From the NCBI GenBank assembly GCA_963843835.1, contig CAWJMD010000001.1:186001-250000 (forward strand): a stretch of 64,000 nucleotides of DNA. Reading direction: 5' to 3'. Position 1 is the first letter of the stretch. Every line of letters starts with the position of its first letter. The stretch is from CAWJMD01 sp963843835. GTDB lineage: Bacteria > Actinomycetota > Actinomycetes > Actinomycetales > CAWJMD01. The position numbers and the translations under genes were made by a program. Of the stretch, positions 23,277 to 31,113 are shown in pieces. The notes below the pieces were generated by a model. The model saw nothing but the letters and a program-made list of their open reading frames with translations, did not search any database and had not been told where the DNA came from.

Positions 23277-24740
23277 GTGTCCGGGCTGACGCTCGCGGGA
23301 GTGGCGCTGGCGGGCGAGTCCGCTGCGGTACCCGGCCTCGGGGACGCTGCCCTGTACCCGCCGTGGTCCCTCGACGCAGGTCCCCCGTCCGAGGTCGTGG
23401 CCGTGGTGCTGGCGGCCTCCTACCTCGTCGGCGCCGTGGGCCTGATGGTCGGGTTGTGGGCGGTGGCCGGTGGCGCGAGGGTCTCGCGTCGTGCCGGGGT
23501 GGTGTCTGTTCTGGTCGTCGGCGTCGTCGTGCTGTGCGTCCCCCCGGTCGGGTCCGGAGACCACCTCAACTACGCCGCCTACGGGCGCATCGCGGCCGCC
23601 GGCGACGACCCGTACGTCGAGCGGCCGACGTCCTGGCGTGGCGGGGTCGATCCCGTGGCGTCGGCGTCGCAGCCGCCCTGGGCGGGCACGCGGAGCGTGT
23701 ACGGCCCCGTCGCCACCGCTGCCCAGGCCGGCGCCTCCCTGGTCGGGGGCGACTCCCTGCGGCTGACCGTGTGGGTCTGGCAGCTCCTGGTGGTGGGGGG
23801 CTACGTCGGCGTCGCCGGGATGCTCACGAGGTTGGGGGCGCGCGCCGGCCCCGGCTCGGTGCTGGGCGCGGATCCCGCCGCGGCTCGCACACGCGTCCTC
23901 CTGCTGTGGACGCTGAACCCGTTCGTGGTCGGCCCAGCCGTGCTGGGGGCGCACGTGGACGTGCTGGCGGTGGCGCTCGCGGTGGCCGCGGTGGGGCTGG
24001 CCCGACGCCTCCCGCTGCTCGCCGGTGCCGCCGTCGGTGCCGCCGCCGCGGTCAAGCTTCCGTACGTGCTGGTGGCTCTCGCACTCTGCTGGGGTGTGCG
24101 CCGCCTGGGATGGAGGGGCCTCGGGCATGCCGCGCTGGGCATCGTGGGCGCGCTCGCCGTGTGGCTCCCGGCGCACTGGTGGGCGGGGGAGCACGTCTAC
24201 GACCAGCTCGACCGGGCCCGGTCCTTCGTCTCGCTCGCCACGCCGTGGCGGCCACTCGTCGACTGGCTCGAGGCGGGTCAGCCGTCCGAGGCCGTGCGCG
24301 CGGCCGTGATCACCACGGCCGTGCCGCTGGCGCTGGTCGCGATGGCGGTCCTGGTGGTGCTCGTGCGGCGGCTGCCGGTCGCCGCGGGAGACGAGGTGAC
24401 CGCGTCGGCCGCCCGGGCGACGCTGGTGGTCGTGGGGGGCTGGGTACTCGTCGCGCCGTACGCGCTGCCCTGGTACGACGTCGGCATCTGGGCGCCTCTC
24501 GCGCTGATGGCGCCCTCGCTGCTCGACCCCGTGATGGCGGCCAGGTCCGCGGTGCTGGCGGTGGCGTACGTGCCCGGTCGTGTGGTCGGCCTGTCTCCCG
24601 AGGTCGAGCAGGTGACGCTCGCCTTCAGGACCCAGATCGCTCCGTGGCTGATCGGGGCGCTGCTGCTCGTGCTCGTCGGGTGGGCAGGAAGGGACCTGCT
24701 GACCCGGCGGACGCTTCGTCCTCTCCGGCCGGCTCCGTAG
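23277..24740 (+). CDS. Polytopic GT-C glycosyltransferase (GT87/MptB-like mannosyltransferase)
   Basis: About 487 residues from GTG 23277. No ATG or GTG lies between there and the GT2 stop; CTG 23232 after a GGGGCGGGG site would add 15 residues and complete the first helix. Twelve or so membrane helices. The first loop holds VGSGDHLNYAAYGRIAAAGDDPYVE, the acidic catalytic loop pattern of GT-C enzymes that use polyprenyl-phosphate sugars. WTLNPFVVGPAVLGAHVD and GAAAAVKLPYVL are also typical of DUF2029/MptB. It probably transfers a sugar outside the membrane to an envelope glycan. Its TAG stop overlaps the putative -10 of the next gene. Confidence 0.8.
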   Translation: MSGLTLAGVALAGESAAVPGLGDAALYPPWSLDAGPPSEVVAVVLAASYLVGAVGLMVGLWAVAGGARVSRRAGVVSVLVVGVVVLCVPPVGSGDHLNYAAYGRIAAAGDDPYVERPTSWRGGVDPVASASQPPWAGTRSVYGPVATAAQAGASLVGGDSLRLTVWVWQLLVVGGYVGVAGMLTRLGARAGPGSVLGADPAAARTRVLLLWTLNPFVVGPAVLGAHVDVLAVALAVAAVGLARRLPLLAGAAVGAAAAVKLPYVLVALALCWGVRRLGWRGLGHAALGIVGALAVWLPAHWWAGEHVYDQLDRARSFVSLATPWRPLVDWLEAGQPSEAVRAAVITTAVPLALVAMAVLVVLVRRLPVAAGDEVTASAARATLVVVGGWVLVAPYALPWYDVGIWAPLALMAPSLLDPVMAARSAVLAVAYVPGRVVGLSPEVEQVTLAFRTQIAPWLIGALLLVLVGWAGRDLLTRRTLRPLRPAP

Positions 24741-24743
24741 GGT
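24738..24743 (+). promoter_or_regulatory. Putative leaderless -10 overlapping an upstream stop codon
   Basis: TAGGGT uses the TAG stop of the GT-C gene and ends 7 nt before ATG 24751. Confidence 0.42.
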
Positions 24744-24750
24744 GGGTGCG

Positions 24751-25443
24751 ATGACGGACGAGCTACCGGGGCGCGCGAGACGGGGTGTGGTTCTCGGCGT
24801 CTCCGCCGGTGCGGTGGCGGCTCTCGTCGTGGGCATGGTGCTGACGGATCCGGGTGGCGGCATCGCACCTGCACCCTCGCCCGACCCGCTGGCGATCAGC
24901 GTCGACCCCTCGAACCTGGTGGTCGCCCCCGAGGCAGTGGTGGTGGCGCTCCCTCCGGTCGTGGACCGTGCGGAGCCGCCGCCTCCACCCCCTCCTGTCG
25001 CCGCGCCCGGGTCGGGAGGGACGTCGTCCTCCCCGGGACGACCGGCCGCCCCGGCGGCTGGAGGATCCTTGGCGGCCCAGGTGCTGTCACTGGTCAACGC
25101 CGAGCGTGCCGACGCGGGGTGCGGGCCGGTGCGCCGCGACGGGCGTCTCGAGGCCGCCGCCTCGGCGCACAGCGCGGACATGGCGGCGGGCGACTACTTC
25201 GCTCACGACAGCCAGGACGGGCGCTCCTTCGCCGACCGTGTGCGCGCCGCCGGGTACACCGGTGGTGCGATCGCCGAGAACATCGCCGCAGGGCAGTCGT
25301 CGGCTGCAGCGGTGATGGCGTCGTGGATGGCGAGCGACGGCCACCGCGCGAACATCCTCGACTGCGCGTTCACGTCGATGGGTGTCGGCTACGCGACGGG
25401 CGGGTCGTTCGGCACCTACTGGACCCAGGACTTCGGCGGCTGA
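24751..25443 (+). CDS. Exported CAP (SCP/PR1) domain protein
   Basis: 230 residues from ATG 24751. A signal anchor (about residues 12-34) is followed by a Pro-rich linker (EPPPPPPPVAAPGSG). The CAP domain spans about 105-230: SLVNAERADAGCGPVRRDGRLEAAASAHSADMAAGDYFAHDSQDGRSF, GYTGGAIAENIAAG, WMASDGHRANILDCAFTSMGVGYA and the final YWTQDFGG. The CAP cleft His and Glu residues are present. Bacterial CAP proteins of this YkwD type are secreted, with unclear biochemistry. Two cysteines (GCG, DCA) fit one disulfide. Confidence 0.9.
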   Translation: MTDELPGRARRGVVLGVSAGAVAALVVGMVLTDPGGGIAPAPSPDPLAISVDPSNLVVAPEAVVVALPPVVDRAEPPPPPPPVAAPGSGGTSSSPGRPAAPAAGGSLAAQVLSLVNAERADAGCGPVRRDGRLEAAASAHSADMAAGDYFAHDSQDGRSFADRVRAAGYTGGAIAENIAAGQSSAAAVMASWMASDGHRANILDCAFTSMGVGYATGGSFGTYWTQDFGG

Positions 25444-25452
25444 GACCGCGCG

Positions 25453-25851
25453 TCAGGTCGCGTCGCGTCGCGAGAGGTCGTGGTGGACGGCCTCCACGTT
25501 GTTGCCGTCGGGGTCACGGACGAAGACCGCGTAGTAGCCGGGGTGGTACTCGGGCCAGACCCGTGGCTGGTGCAGGATCTCGGCGCCCGCGTCGAGGGCG
25601 GCGCGGTGCACGTCGTCGACAGCCTCCCGGGTGGGTGCTGAGAAGGCGATGTGCGTCTCGTGTCCCGTCCCACCGGTGACCGGCCCGAGCCAGAAGTGGG
25701 GGTAGCCGTCCGGCCCGCACAGCCCGACCACCGGAGCGCCGTCAGGCCCGTGGCGCATCGCCTCGCGGACGCCGAGTGGGCCGAAGACGTCGATGTAGAA
25801 GCGGGTGGCGGCCTCGACGTCCGCTACCTGGATGGCGACGTGGTCCAGCAT
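25453..25851 (-). CDS. VOC family (glyoxalase/bleomycin-resistance) protein
   Basis: 132 residues from ATG 25851, with AGGAGG about seven bases before it. Starts MLDHVAIQVADVEAATRFYIDVFGPLGV; metal-ligand positions are His4, a His in GHETHIAF and the Glu of NNVEAVHHD. HQPRVWPEYHPGYYAVFVRDPDGNN is the standard second beta-alpha-beta module. Substrate unknown. It follows the large membrane protein with one base between stop and start, so the two are coupled. Confidence 0.87.
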   Translation of the reverse strand: MLDHVAIQVADVEAATRFYIDVFGPLGVREAMRHGPDGAPVVGLCGPDGYPHFWLGPVTGGTGHETHIAFSAPTREAVDDVHRAALDAGAEILHQPRVWPEYHPGYYAVFVRDPDGNNVEAVHHDLSRRDAT

Positions 25852-25852
25852 C

Positions 25853-28123
25853 TCAACCTCCTGGGGGGACGGGCTCTCTCGCAGTCGCTCGCGTTGGCAC
25901 GGCCAGGTCGCCCTCGTCGTCGTCCGCCATCTCGAGCGTCCGCACGCTCGCGGCGATGAGCAACGGGATCGCCAGGGTGGCACCGATCGCAGGGACGACC
26001 GTCCCGGAGTCGTTGACGGCGAAGCCGATGCCCAGCATGACCAGCAGCGCGACGAGCGCGTGACGCAGGGTGGGTGACGCCTCGTACGTGCGTTGGAGGG
26101 CCGGTGCGCCCCAGGCGACGGGACGCATCAGGACGAGCCCGATGAAGACCGCTCCGAAGGGCACCAGCACAGTGAGCCAGCTGCCGGTGAGGATCTCCCA
26201 GTTCTGCAGGGCCTTCCGTTCGATGACGGGCATCGCGCCTCCGTCGATCACGGTCTGCACGAAGCGGCCGAAGTGGGTGCGGTCCGACGCGGGACGCAGC
26301 CAGTCCGCAACGCTCAGGAGGACCACCGCGACGGCCGTGCCCGCGCCGATCAGCAGGACCTTGCGCCACGTGACGCGCACCCCGGCCACCAGGAGGGTCA
26401 GCAGGGTGAAGGCCGGGATCATCGCGGGCGGTCCGCCGAAGTCGGAGCCGATGCCCGGGGTCCCGTCGATCACGGTGGCGATGACGCCGATGCCGGCGAC
26501 CACACCGATGGCCAGAGCCCGCCGCCCGCTCTTGAGGGCCGCGTCGGCGAGGGAGCACGCGAGCAGCATCGCGCCGGTGGCGAAGAGCGCGAACTGCACG
26601 TTGCCGAGACCGTAGAAGCGCCCGGCGACCACCGGCTGCTGCCCCATCAGCGAGGAGATCTGCAGGTGCGAGCCCGTGGCGACGTCCAGGGCGAGCACGC
26701 CGGCCGTGATCCCGGCGATGAAGCCCATCGGACCGAGCCGCCGATCGCGCCACGGGCCCAGCAGGGCGACCGTGCTGATCACGGTGACGGCGACGAGGAC
26801 CGAGCCGACGACGGCCAGCAGGTCGTAGGAGGAACGCCACCAGGGCACGAGGTTGGCCAGGAACGTCGAGACCGGGACCGCCGCGAAGACCACGGCGATG
26901 CGGCGCAGGATGCCGAGCACGCGCCGGCGTCCGTCGATGCCGCCCCAGTTGTTCTGCAACGCGAGGGCGGCGCCTCCGTAGAGCAGGATCTGGGCGATCA
27001 CGAGACCGTTGAAGAACCAGACGACGAGGGGCTGCACGGCCAGCGCGGCCTCGCTCAGGTCGATGAGGGCCCGGTAGCGCTCGGTGGGGGATGCCGGGCT
27101 TCCCGCCACGGGGAGGACCACCGCTCCGGGGAGTCCCGAGGGCTGCTCCTCGCCCAGCAGGGCCAGCACCGTCGGCATCAGGTCGGTTGCCTGCACGAGG
27201 CCGTCCTGGCGGGTGGAGCGCGATCCCAGCAGCGCAGGCGCGTACTCGTCGGCCGTGGCGGACTCGGGGGTCGGACCGGTGGCCGCCAGCAGCTGGAGGT
27301 GGGGGGTGATGCCCGAGTCGGCGAGCGAGGCCATGAGCAGGCTGGAGTCGCCGGGGACCTCCTGCAGCACGCCGCCGAGGAGCGCGTCGAGGCGTTCGAC
27401 CTGGTCCTCGCGGGAGCCACGGGCACGGTCGGGATCGGTCTCGGCGATGTCGTCGGGGTCGCGGATCGCGCCGAGATCGATCACCACCAGCTGGCTCGAC
27501 TGCATCGCCTTCGCCACGCTGGCCGAGAGGTCGGCGGCGTCGTTGGGCCGGTCCAGGTACTGGCCGTCGACGAGCCCGTCCTGCCCCGCCACGGCGATGG
27601 CGGCGCCGGGTCCGATCGCCGCCACGTCTATGCGCGCTGCTCGCAGCGACTCACCGAGCAGGCCCGGTTCGGCCTCGAAGCTGCCGGCCGCGGCCGTGTC
27701 GACGTAGGTGGACCAACGAGACACCACGGCCGTGGAGCCACGGAAGGCAGGCCGGCTCATGGGACGGCACTGGGCCCCACCGCCGGCTCGCGCCTCGTCC
27801 CCGGCGCGCCGACCGGACGAGAGCGCCAGCCAGCCGTCCACCGGACAGGCCGCGCTTCGGACGCTGCGGATCGAGAGGTCCGCCACCGACCCGCGCTCCA
27901 GCAGCCCCCAGAGGTTCGGCGTCCGATCGCGGTCGACGTCGTCCCAGCGCAGGCCGGCGGTGCCGACGACGACGACGGGGGACTCGGGGGTGGCCGCTGC
28001 GGCCGGACGGGTTGCCAATGCCGGTGGTGCCGTCACCGCCACGAGGCCGGCGAGCAGAGCGAAGGCCACGGCCAGCGCCGGGAGCGGGCGCCACGAGAGG
28101 ACGCGGGTCACGGCTGCGGGCAC
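25853..28123 (-). CDS. Alkaline-phosphatase-fold protein fused to a polytopic membrane domain, apparently inactive
   Basis: 756 residues, GTG 28123. Signal peptide (about 1-40), an extracytoplasmic domain (about 45-365) and then nine to eleven membrane helices (about 370-735). The soluble part follows the phosphodiesterase/alkaline-phosphatase superfamily layout: VVVVGTAGLRWDDVD, TPNLWGLLERGSVADLSIRSV, ACPVDGWLALSSGRRA, and a late TDLMPTVLALLGEEQPSGLPG. The metal-binding Asp of the usual D-G-x-R motif is replaced (TAG-LR) and the nucleophile position is not Thr, so it may bind rather than cleave. Homologues in actinobacteria are annotated hypothetical membrane proteins; envelope work is likely. 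Confidence 0.7.
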   Translation of the reverse strand: MPAAVTRVLSWRPLPALAVAFALLAGLVAVTAPPALATRPAAAATPESPVVVVGTAGLRWDDVDRDRTPNLWGLLERGSVADLSIRSVRSAACPVDGWLALSSGRRAGDEARAGGGAQCRPMSRPAFRGSTAVVSRWSTYVDTAAAGSFEAEPGLLGESLRAARIDVAAIGPGAAIAVAGQDGLVDGQYLDRPNDAADLSASVAKAMQSSQLVVIDLGAIRDPDDIAETDPDRARGSREDQVERLDALLGGVLQEVPGDSSLLMASLADSGITPHLQLLAATGPTPESATADEYAPALLGSRSTRQDGLVQATDLMPTVLALLGEEQPSGLPGAVVLPVAGSPASPTERYRALIDLSEAALAVQPLVVWFFNGLVIAQILLYGGAALALQNNWGGIDGRRRVLGILRRIAVVFAAVPVSTFLANLVPWWRSSYDLLAVVGSVLVAVTVISTVALLGPWRDRRLGPMGFIAGITAGVLALDVATGSHLQISSLMGQQPVVAGRFYGLGNVQFALFATGAMLLACSLADAALKSGRRALAIGVVAGIGVIATVIDGTPGIGSDFGGPPAMIPAFTLLTLLVAGVRVTWRKVLLIGAGTAVAVVLLSVADWLRPASDRTHFGRFVQTVIDGGAMPVIERKALQNWEILTGSWLTVLVPFGAVFIGLVLMRPVAWGAPALQRTYEASPTLRHALVALLVMLGIGFAVNDSGTVVPAIGATLAIPLLIAASVRTLEMADDDEGDLAVPTRATAREPVPPGG

Positions 28124-28127
28124 GCGG

Positions 28128-28410
28128 TCAGCCTAGTGAGCGCGACGACCCGTCCCCTGGGGGTCGGGTGGCCGGTCTGCGGAGGTTGTGTGCAGGCGGT
28201 GGCTCACGACGGGTGATCGTCGCCGAGGGTCCCTCCCGGGGCGCGTCCCCGGCGCCGGGACGGACCACCTGCTCGACGTGGCGGGCGTGGGCGGGGGGCA
28301 GGTCGGCGGTCAGGTCGGCCAGCACCCGCACCCGGCCCAGGTCCAACCGGCCAGTCTGCAGGGCGGCCAGGGTGGCGGGCAGGACCTCACCGACGGGTTT
28401 CGGCTCACAC
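28128..28410 (-). pseudogene. Remnant of a DUF222/HNH endonuclease (13E12-type) gene
   Basis: Read on the minus strand from about 28410, the sequence EPKPVGEVLPATLAALQTG followed by RLDLGRVRVLADLTADLPP and HARHVEQVV matches the middle of a DUF222 domain. Neither the N-terminus of that domain nor the HNH domain is present, and the frame ends at 28128 in low-complexity sequence. It is a decayed piece of a family that spreads through actinobacterial genomes in many copies. It fills the only gene-poor gap over 300 bp in the window (28124-28457); the rest of that gap holds two DnaA-box-like sites. Confidence 0.65.
28130..28135 (-). promoter_or_regulatory. Putative leaderless -10 for the 756-residue membrane protein
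   Basis: TAGGCT on the minus strand ends 6 nt before GTG 28123. Confidence 0.42.
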
Positions 28411-28414
28411 CACC

Positions 28415-28453
28415 TGTGGACAACGAGAGTGTCGACGGAGGACCTGTGGACAA
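28415..28453 (-). promoter_or_regulatory. Two perfect DnaA-box-like sites
   Basis: TGTGGACAA occurs at 28415-28423 and 28445-28453. On the minus strand each reads TTGTCCACA, the actinobacterial DnaA box consensus. They have the same orientation and are 30 bp apart, next to the DUF222 remnant. Only two are seen, so this is not an origin. Confidence 0.5.
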
Positions 28454-28457
28454 CCTC

Positions 28458-29087
28458 TCAACCGGACAGCGCCGACTCAAGTCCCACGCCGAAGACCTCG
28501 AGCAGGGTCAGCGCAGCAACCACGACGCAGACGCCGGCAGCCACGCGTTGGATCGCGCCGAGCCTGATCCGTTGCAGCAGAGCCCGTCCTACGAGCGAAG
28601 CGACCCCCGAGATCAGCAGCAGCGCGAGCCAGGCACCGACGAACACCGACACCGGGTCCTGGTAGCGCACGACGAGACCAGCGGTGAAGAGCTGGGAGAG
28701 GTCGCCCCACTCGGCGAGCAGCAGCACGCCGAAGCTGGTGGCCACGGCCCTGAACCCACCGGCACCCGACGTGACCTTGCCCGCGAACTCCGCCTCGGTG
28801 TCCGCCTCCTGCGCGTCTGCGGTCCGGGCACTCCGCCACAGCAGCACGGCGCCCGCGGCGAACAGCACCGCGGCAGCGACGAGGAGCGGCGTTCGGGGGA
28901 GCAGGGTCAGCAGGCCGCCGGCCGTGACCGCCACCAGCGTGTGGACCGCGAAAGCGGCGCCGACTCCGATCCACACGAGGAGAGGACGGAAACGCGTCGC
29001 CAGCACCAGGGTCGCGATGAAGGTCTTGTCCGGCAGCTCGACCGGAAGCAGGACGAAGAAGGCGGTCAGGGCGACAGTGACGCTCAC
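28458..29087 (-). CDS. TMEM165/GDT1 (UPF0016) family cation transporter
   Basis: 209 residues from GTG 29087, overlapping the larC stop (GTGA). Six membrane helices in two halves. Each half carries the family's acidic signature: VELPDKTF near residue 17 (Pro where Gly is usual in E-x-G-D-K-T) and AEWGDLSQ in the second half (Leu where Arg/Lys is usual). GDT1 proteins exchange Mn2+/Ca2+ for protons. Tight coupling to larC suggests it supplies or balances a metal for nickel-pincer cofactor synthesis (inference). Confidence 0.85.
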   Translation of the reverse strand: MSVTVALTAFFVLLPVELPDKTFIATLVLATRFRPLLVWIGVGAAFAVHTLVAVTAGGLLTLLPRTPLLVAAAVLFAAGAVLLWRSARTADAQEADTEAEFAGKVTSGAGGFRAVATSFGVLLLAEWGDLSQLFTAGLVVRYQDPVSVFVGAWLALLLISGVASLVGRALLQRIRLGAIQRVAAGVCVVVAALTLLEVFGVGLESALSG

Positions 29088-30280
29088 TCGCTGCCCTCGA
29101 GGGTCAGAGCAACAGCGGCCGCCACCTGCGCGAGAACGACCTTGGCGGGACGTCCGAGGACCTCGGCCGCCGCGGCGACGTCCTCCCACTCCGGCTGGCG
29201 GTTCAGGACGTGCCCGTCCATCGAGGCCACCTTCACGCGCACCGGCCGGCCGTCGACGGACACGGTCACGACGTCCCGGTCGAGCTCGTGCTTGCGGACG
29301 GCGTGCTCGCGCAGGCCGATGGCCGTCGTGTGGGCGAAGACCACCTCCCGAACGGCCTGCGCGCGATCGGAGGCGACGAGGACGTGCAGCGTGTGTGCCG
29401 GACGCCCCTTCTTCATCAGGATCGGGGTGAGCCAGGCGTCCGACGCCCCCGCCGACAACAGCGCGGTGATGACGGACGGCCACACCCGCGGGTCGAGGTC
29501 GTCGACGTTGGTCTCCAGCACGAGCGGCTCGACGCCTCGACCGGGCGCCGTGACCTGCGACCCGAGCACCATTCGCACCACGTTCGCGTGCCCCTCCGGG
29601 TCGTGGCCGCCGGCCCCGAACGCCTGCACGGCGGCCGACATCGCCGGCTGGTACCCCCACGAAGAGACCAACGTACGCACCAGCGCGGCACCGGTCGGCG
29701 TCGCGAGCTCGAGGTCGAGCGGCCCGCCGTACGTGGGGATCCCCGACAGCAGGCGGACGACGGCCGGCCCGGGGACGGCGATGCGTCCGTGCGTCGCGCG
29801 AACCGAGCCGCCCCCGAGGGCCACCGCCGAGGCGTGCAGTTCGTCGAGTCCGAGGATCGCGAATCCCGCACAGACGCCGACGACGTCGGCGATCGCGTCG
29901 AGGGCGCCGACCTCGTGGAAGTGCACGTCCTCCGGCGAGGAGCCGTGCACGGCGGCCTCCGCCTCGGCAAGCGCGGCGAACGCGGCACGGGCACGGTCGA
30001 TCCCCGGAACCGTCTCGGCCTCAGTGGTTCCCAGCAGACCTTGGACGTCGACCCAGCGGCGGTGGGTGGACGACTCCGCCCCCTCCACGTGCACGCGCAC
30101 CGCCGCAAGCGACCCTCGCGTGACGGGCTCGACCCGAAGGTTCACCGGCTCGGGGACCACCGCGTCCACGGCCGCCTGGAGCCGGTGCACGCCGACCCCC
30201 GCCGAGACCAGGGCGCCGAGCAGCATGTCCCCGGACACCCCGCTCGACAGGTCGAGCCAACCGGTGCGACCAGCGCTCAC
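29084..30280 (-). CDS. larC: Nickel-insertion protein of nickel-pincer cofactor synthesis
   Basis: 398 residues from GTG 30280, which overlaps the larB stop. Motifs: WLDLSSGVSGDMLLGAL at the N-terminus, VHFHEVGALDAIADVVG, ATHGRIAVPGPAV, YGGPLDLELATPTGAAL, VLETNVDDLDPRVW, AWLTPILMKKGRPAHTL, and the C-terminal VKVASMDGHVLNRQPEWEDVAAAA. LarC inserts Ni into the dithiodicarboxylated nucleotide made by LarB and LarE, in a CTP- and Mn2+-dependent reaction in Lactiplantibacillus. Here it is one continuous gene, not split as larC1/larC2. larE and larA are not in the window. Confidence 0.92.
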   Translation of the reverse strand: MSAGRTGWLDLSSGVSGDMLLGALVSAGVGVHRLQAAVDAVVPEPVNLRVEPVTRGSLAAVRVHVEGAESSTHRRWVDVQGLLGTTEAETVPGIDRARAAFAALAEAEAAVHGSSPEDVHFHEVGALDAIADVVGVCAGFAILGLDELHASAVALGGGSVRATHGRIAVPGPAVVRLLSGIPTYGGPLDLELATPTGAALVRTLVSSWGYQPAMSAAVQAFGAGGHDPEGHANVVRMVLGSQVTAPGRGVEPLVLETNVDDLDPRVWPSVITALLSAGASDAWLTPILMKKGRPAHTLHVLVASDRAQAVREVVFAHTTAIGLREHAVRKHELDRDVVTVSVDGRPVRVKVASMDGHVLNRQPEWEDVAAAAEVLGRPAKVVLAQVAAAVALTLEGSE

Positions 30281-31005
30281 GCGTCTTCCCTGGGAACGGA
30301 CGTCCGCCGCGCGACCCGGGCAGCGTGAACCCCTGCCCCGTAACCGTTGTCGATGTTGACGACGACCACGCCGGGTGCGCACGAGTTGAGCATGGCCATC
30401 AGCGCGGCCAGTCCGCCCGCGCCGGTCCCGTACCCCGTGGAGGTCGGGACGGCGACCAGCGGCACCCCGGTGAGCCCACCCACGACGCTCGGCAGGGCAC
30501 CCTCCATGCCTGCCACCACGACAAGAGCGTCCGCCGCGTCGAGCGAGTCGCGCACGGCGAGGAGTCGGTGCAGGCCGGCCACCCCGACGTCGTCGATGCG
30601 TACCGCCCGCGCTCCGTGCACCGCGATGGTGACGGCCGCCTCGGCGGCGACCGGGGCGTCGGAGGTGCCGGCCGCGACCACGGCGACGGTGCCGTGCGGC
30701 TCGGGCAACGGGCCGACCACCGCCGTGCGGGCGACGAGGTCGACTTCTGCCCCGGGCACCTGCTGCGTGACAGCGGCGACAGCCTCGGGCGTGAGCCGGG
30801 TCGCGAGCACCGCTCGGTCGGGATGCCTGCCGGTCAGGGCCGTGAGTGCCCCCACCACCTGCTCCGGGGTCTTGCCCTGCCCGTAGACGACCTCCGGGTC
30901 TCCCGTCCGACGTGCCCGGTCGCCGTCGATGCGCGCATAGCCGAGGTGCAGCACCCGTTCGTCGTCGAGGTGCCTCGCGGCGTCCGTGTTCGCGGGCTGG
31001 TCCAC
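30277..31005 (-). CDS. larB: Pyridinium-3,5-biscarboxylic acid mononucleotide synthase
   Basis: 242 residues from GTG 31005, placed 7 nt after TACGCT. The PurE-like C-terminal half has GTVAVVAAGTSDAPVAAEAA, VRIDDVGVAGLHRLL, VVVAGMEGALPSVVGGLTGVPLVAVPTSTGYG and NSCAPGVVVVNIDNGYGAG. LarB carboxylates and hydrolyses nicotinic acid adenine dinucleotide, the first step to the nickel-pincer nucleotide. First gene of larB-larC-transporter, all joined by 4-bp overlaps. Divergent from pheA. Confidence 0.92.
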   Translation of the reverse strand: MDQPANTDAARHLDDERVLHLGYARIDGDRARRTGDPEVVYGQGKTPEQVVGALTALTGRHPDRAVLATRLTPEAVAAVTQQVPGAEVDLVARTAVVGPLPEPHGTVAVVAAGTSDAPVAAEAAVTIAVHGARAVRIDDVGVAGLHRLLAVRDSLDAADALVVVAGMEGALPSVVGGLTGVPLVAVPTSTGYGTGAGGLAALMAMLNSCAPGVVVVNIDNGYGAGVHAARVARRTSVPREDA

Positions 31006-31012
31006 ATCGCGG

Positions 31013-31018
31013 AGCGTA
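31013..31018 (-). promoter_or_regulatory. Putative leaderless -10 for the larB operon
   Basis: TACGCT on the minus strand ends 7 nt before GTG 31005. Confidence 0.42.
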
Positions 31019-31064
31019 GACGGGACCGACGCAGGCACGGCGCCCAGCCCACCGGTCCCCCCGG

Positions 31065-31070
31065 TAGGTT
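31065..31070 (+). promoter_or_regulatory. Putative -10 for pheA
   Basis: TAGGTT in the divergent larB/pheA region would give a leader of about 37 nt containing the GAGAGGA ribosome site at 31101. Confidence 0.35.
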
Positions 31071-31113
31071 GCGAGGACCAGCCGACGGCACGACCGCACG
31101 AGAGGACCCGACG

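Noticed and set aside
21813..25181. Very long open frame on the minus strand opposite GT2, GT-C and CAP genes
   Set aside because: It is Arg/His/Pro-rich low-complexity sequence with no domain, opposite well-supported genes; long shadow frames are normal at this GC content.
28415..28453. Possible replication origin (two DnaA boxes)
   Set aside because: Only two boxes, no AT-rich unwinding region, and no dnaA, dnaN or rpmH nearby.
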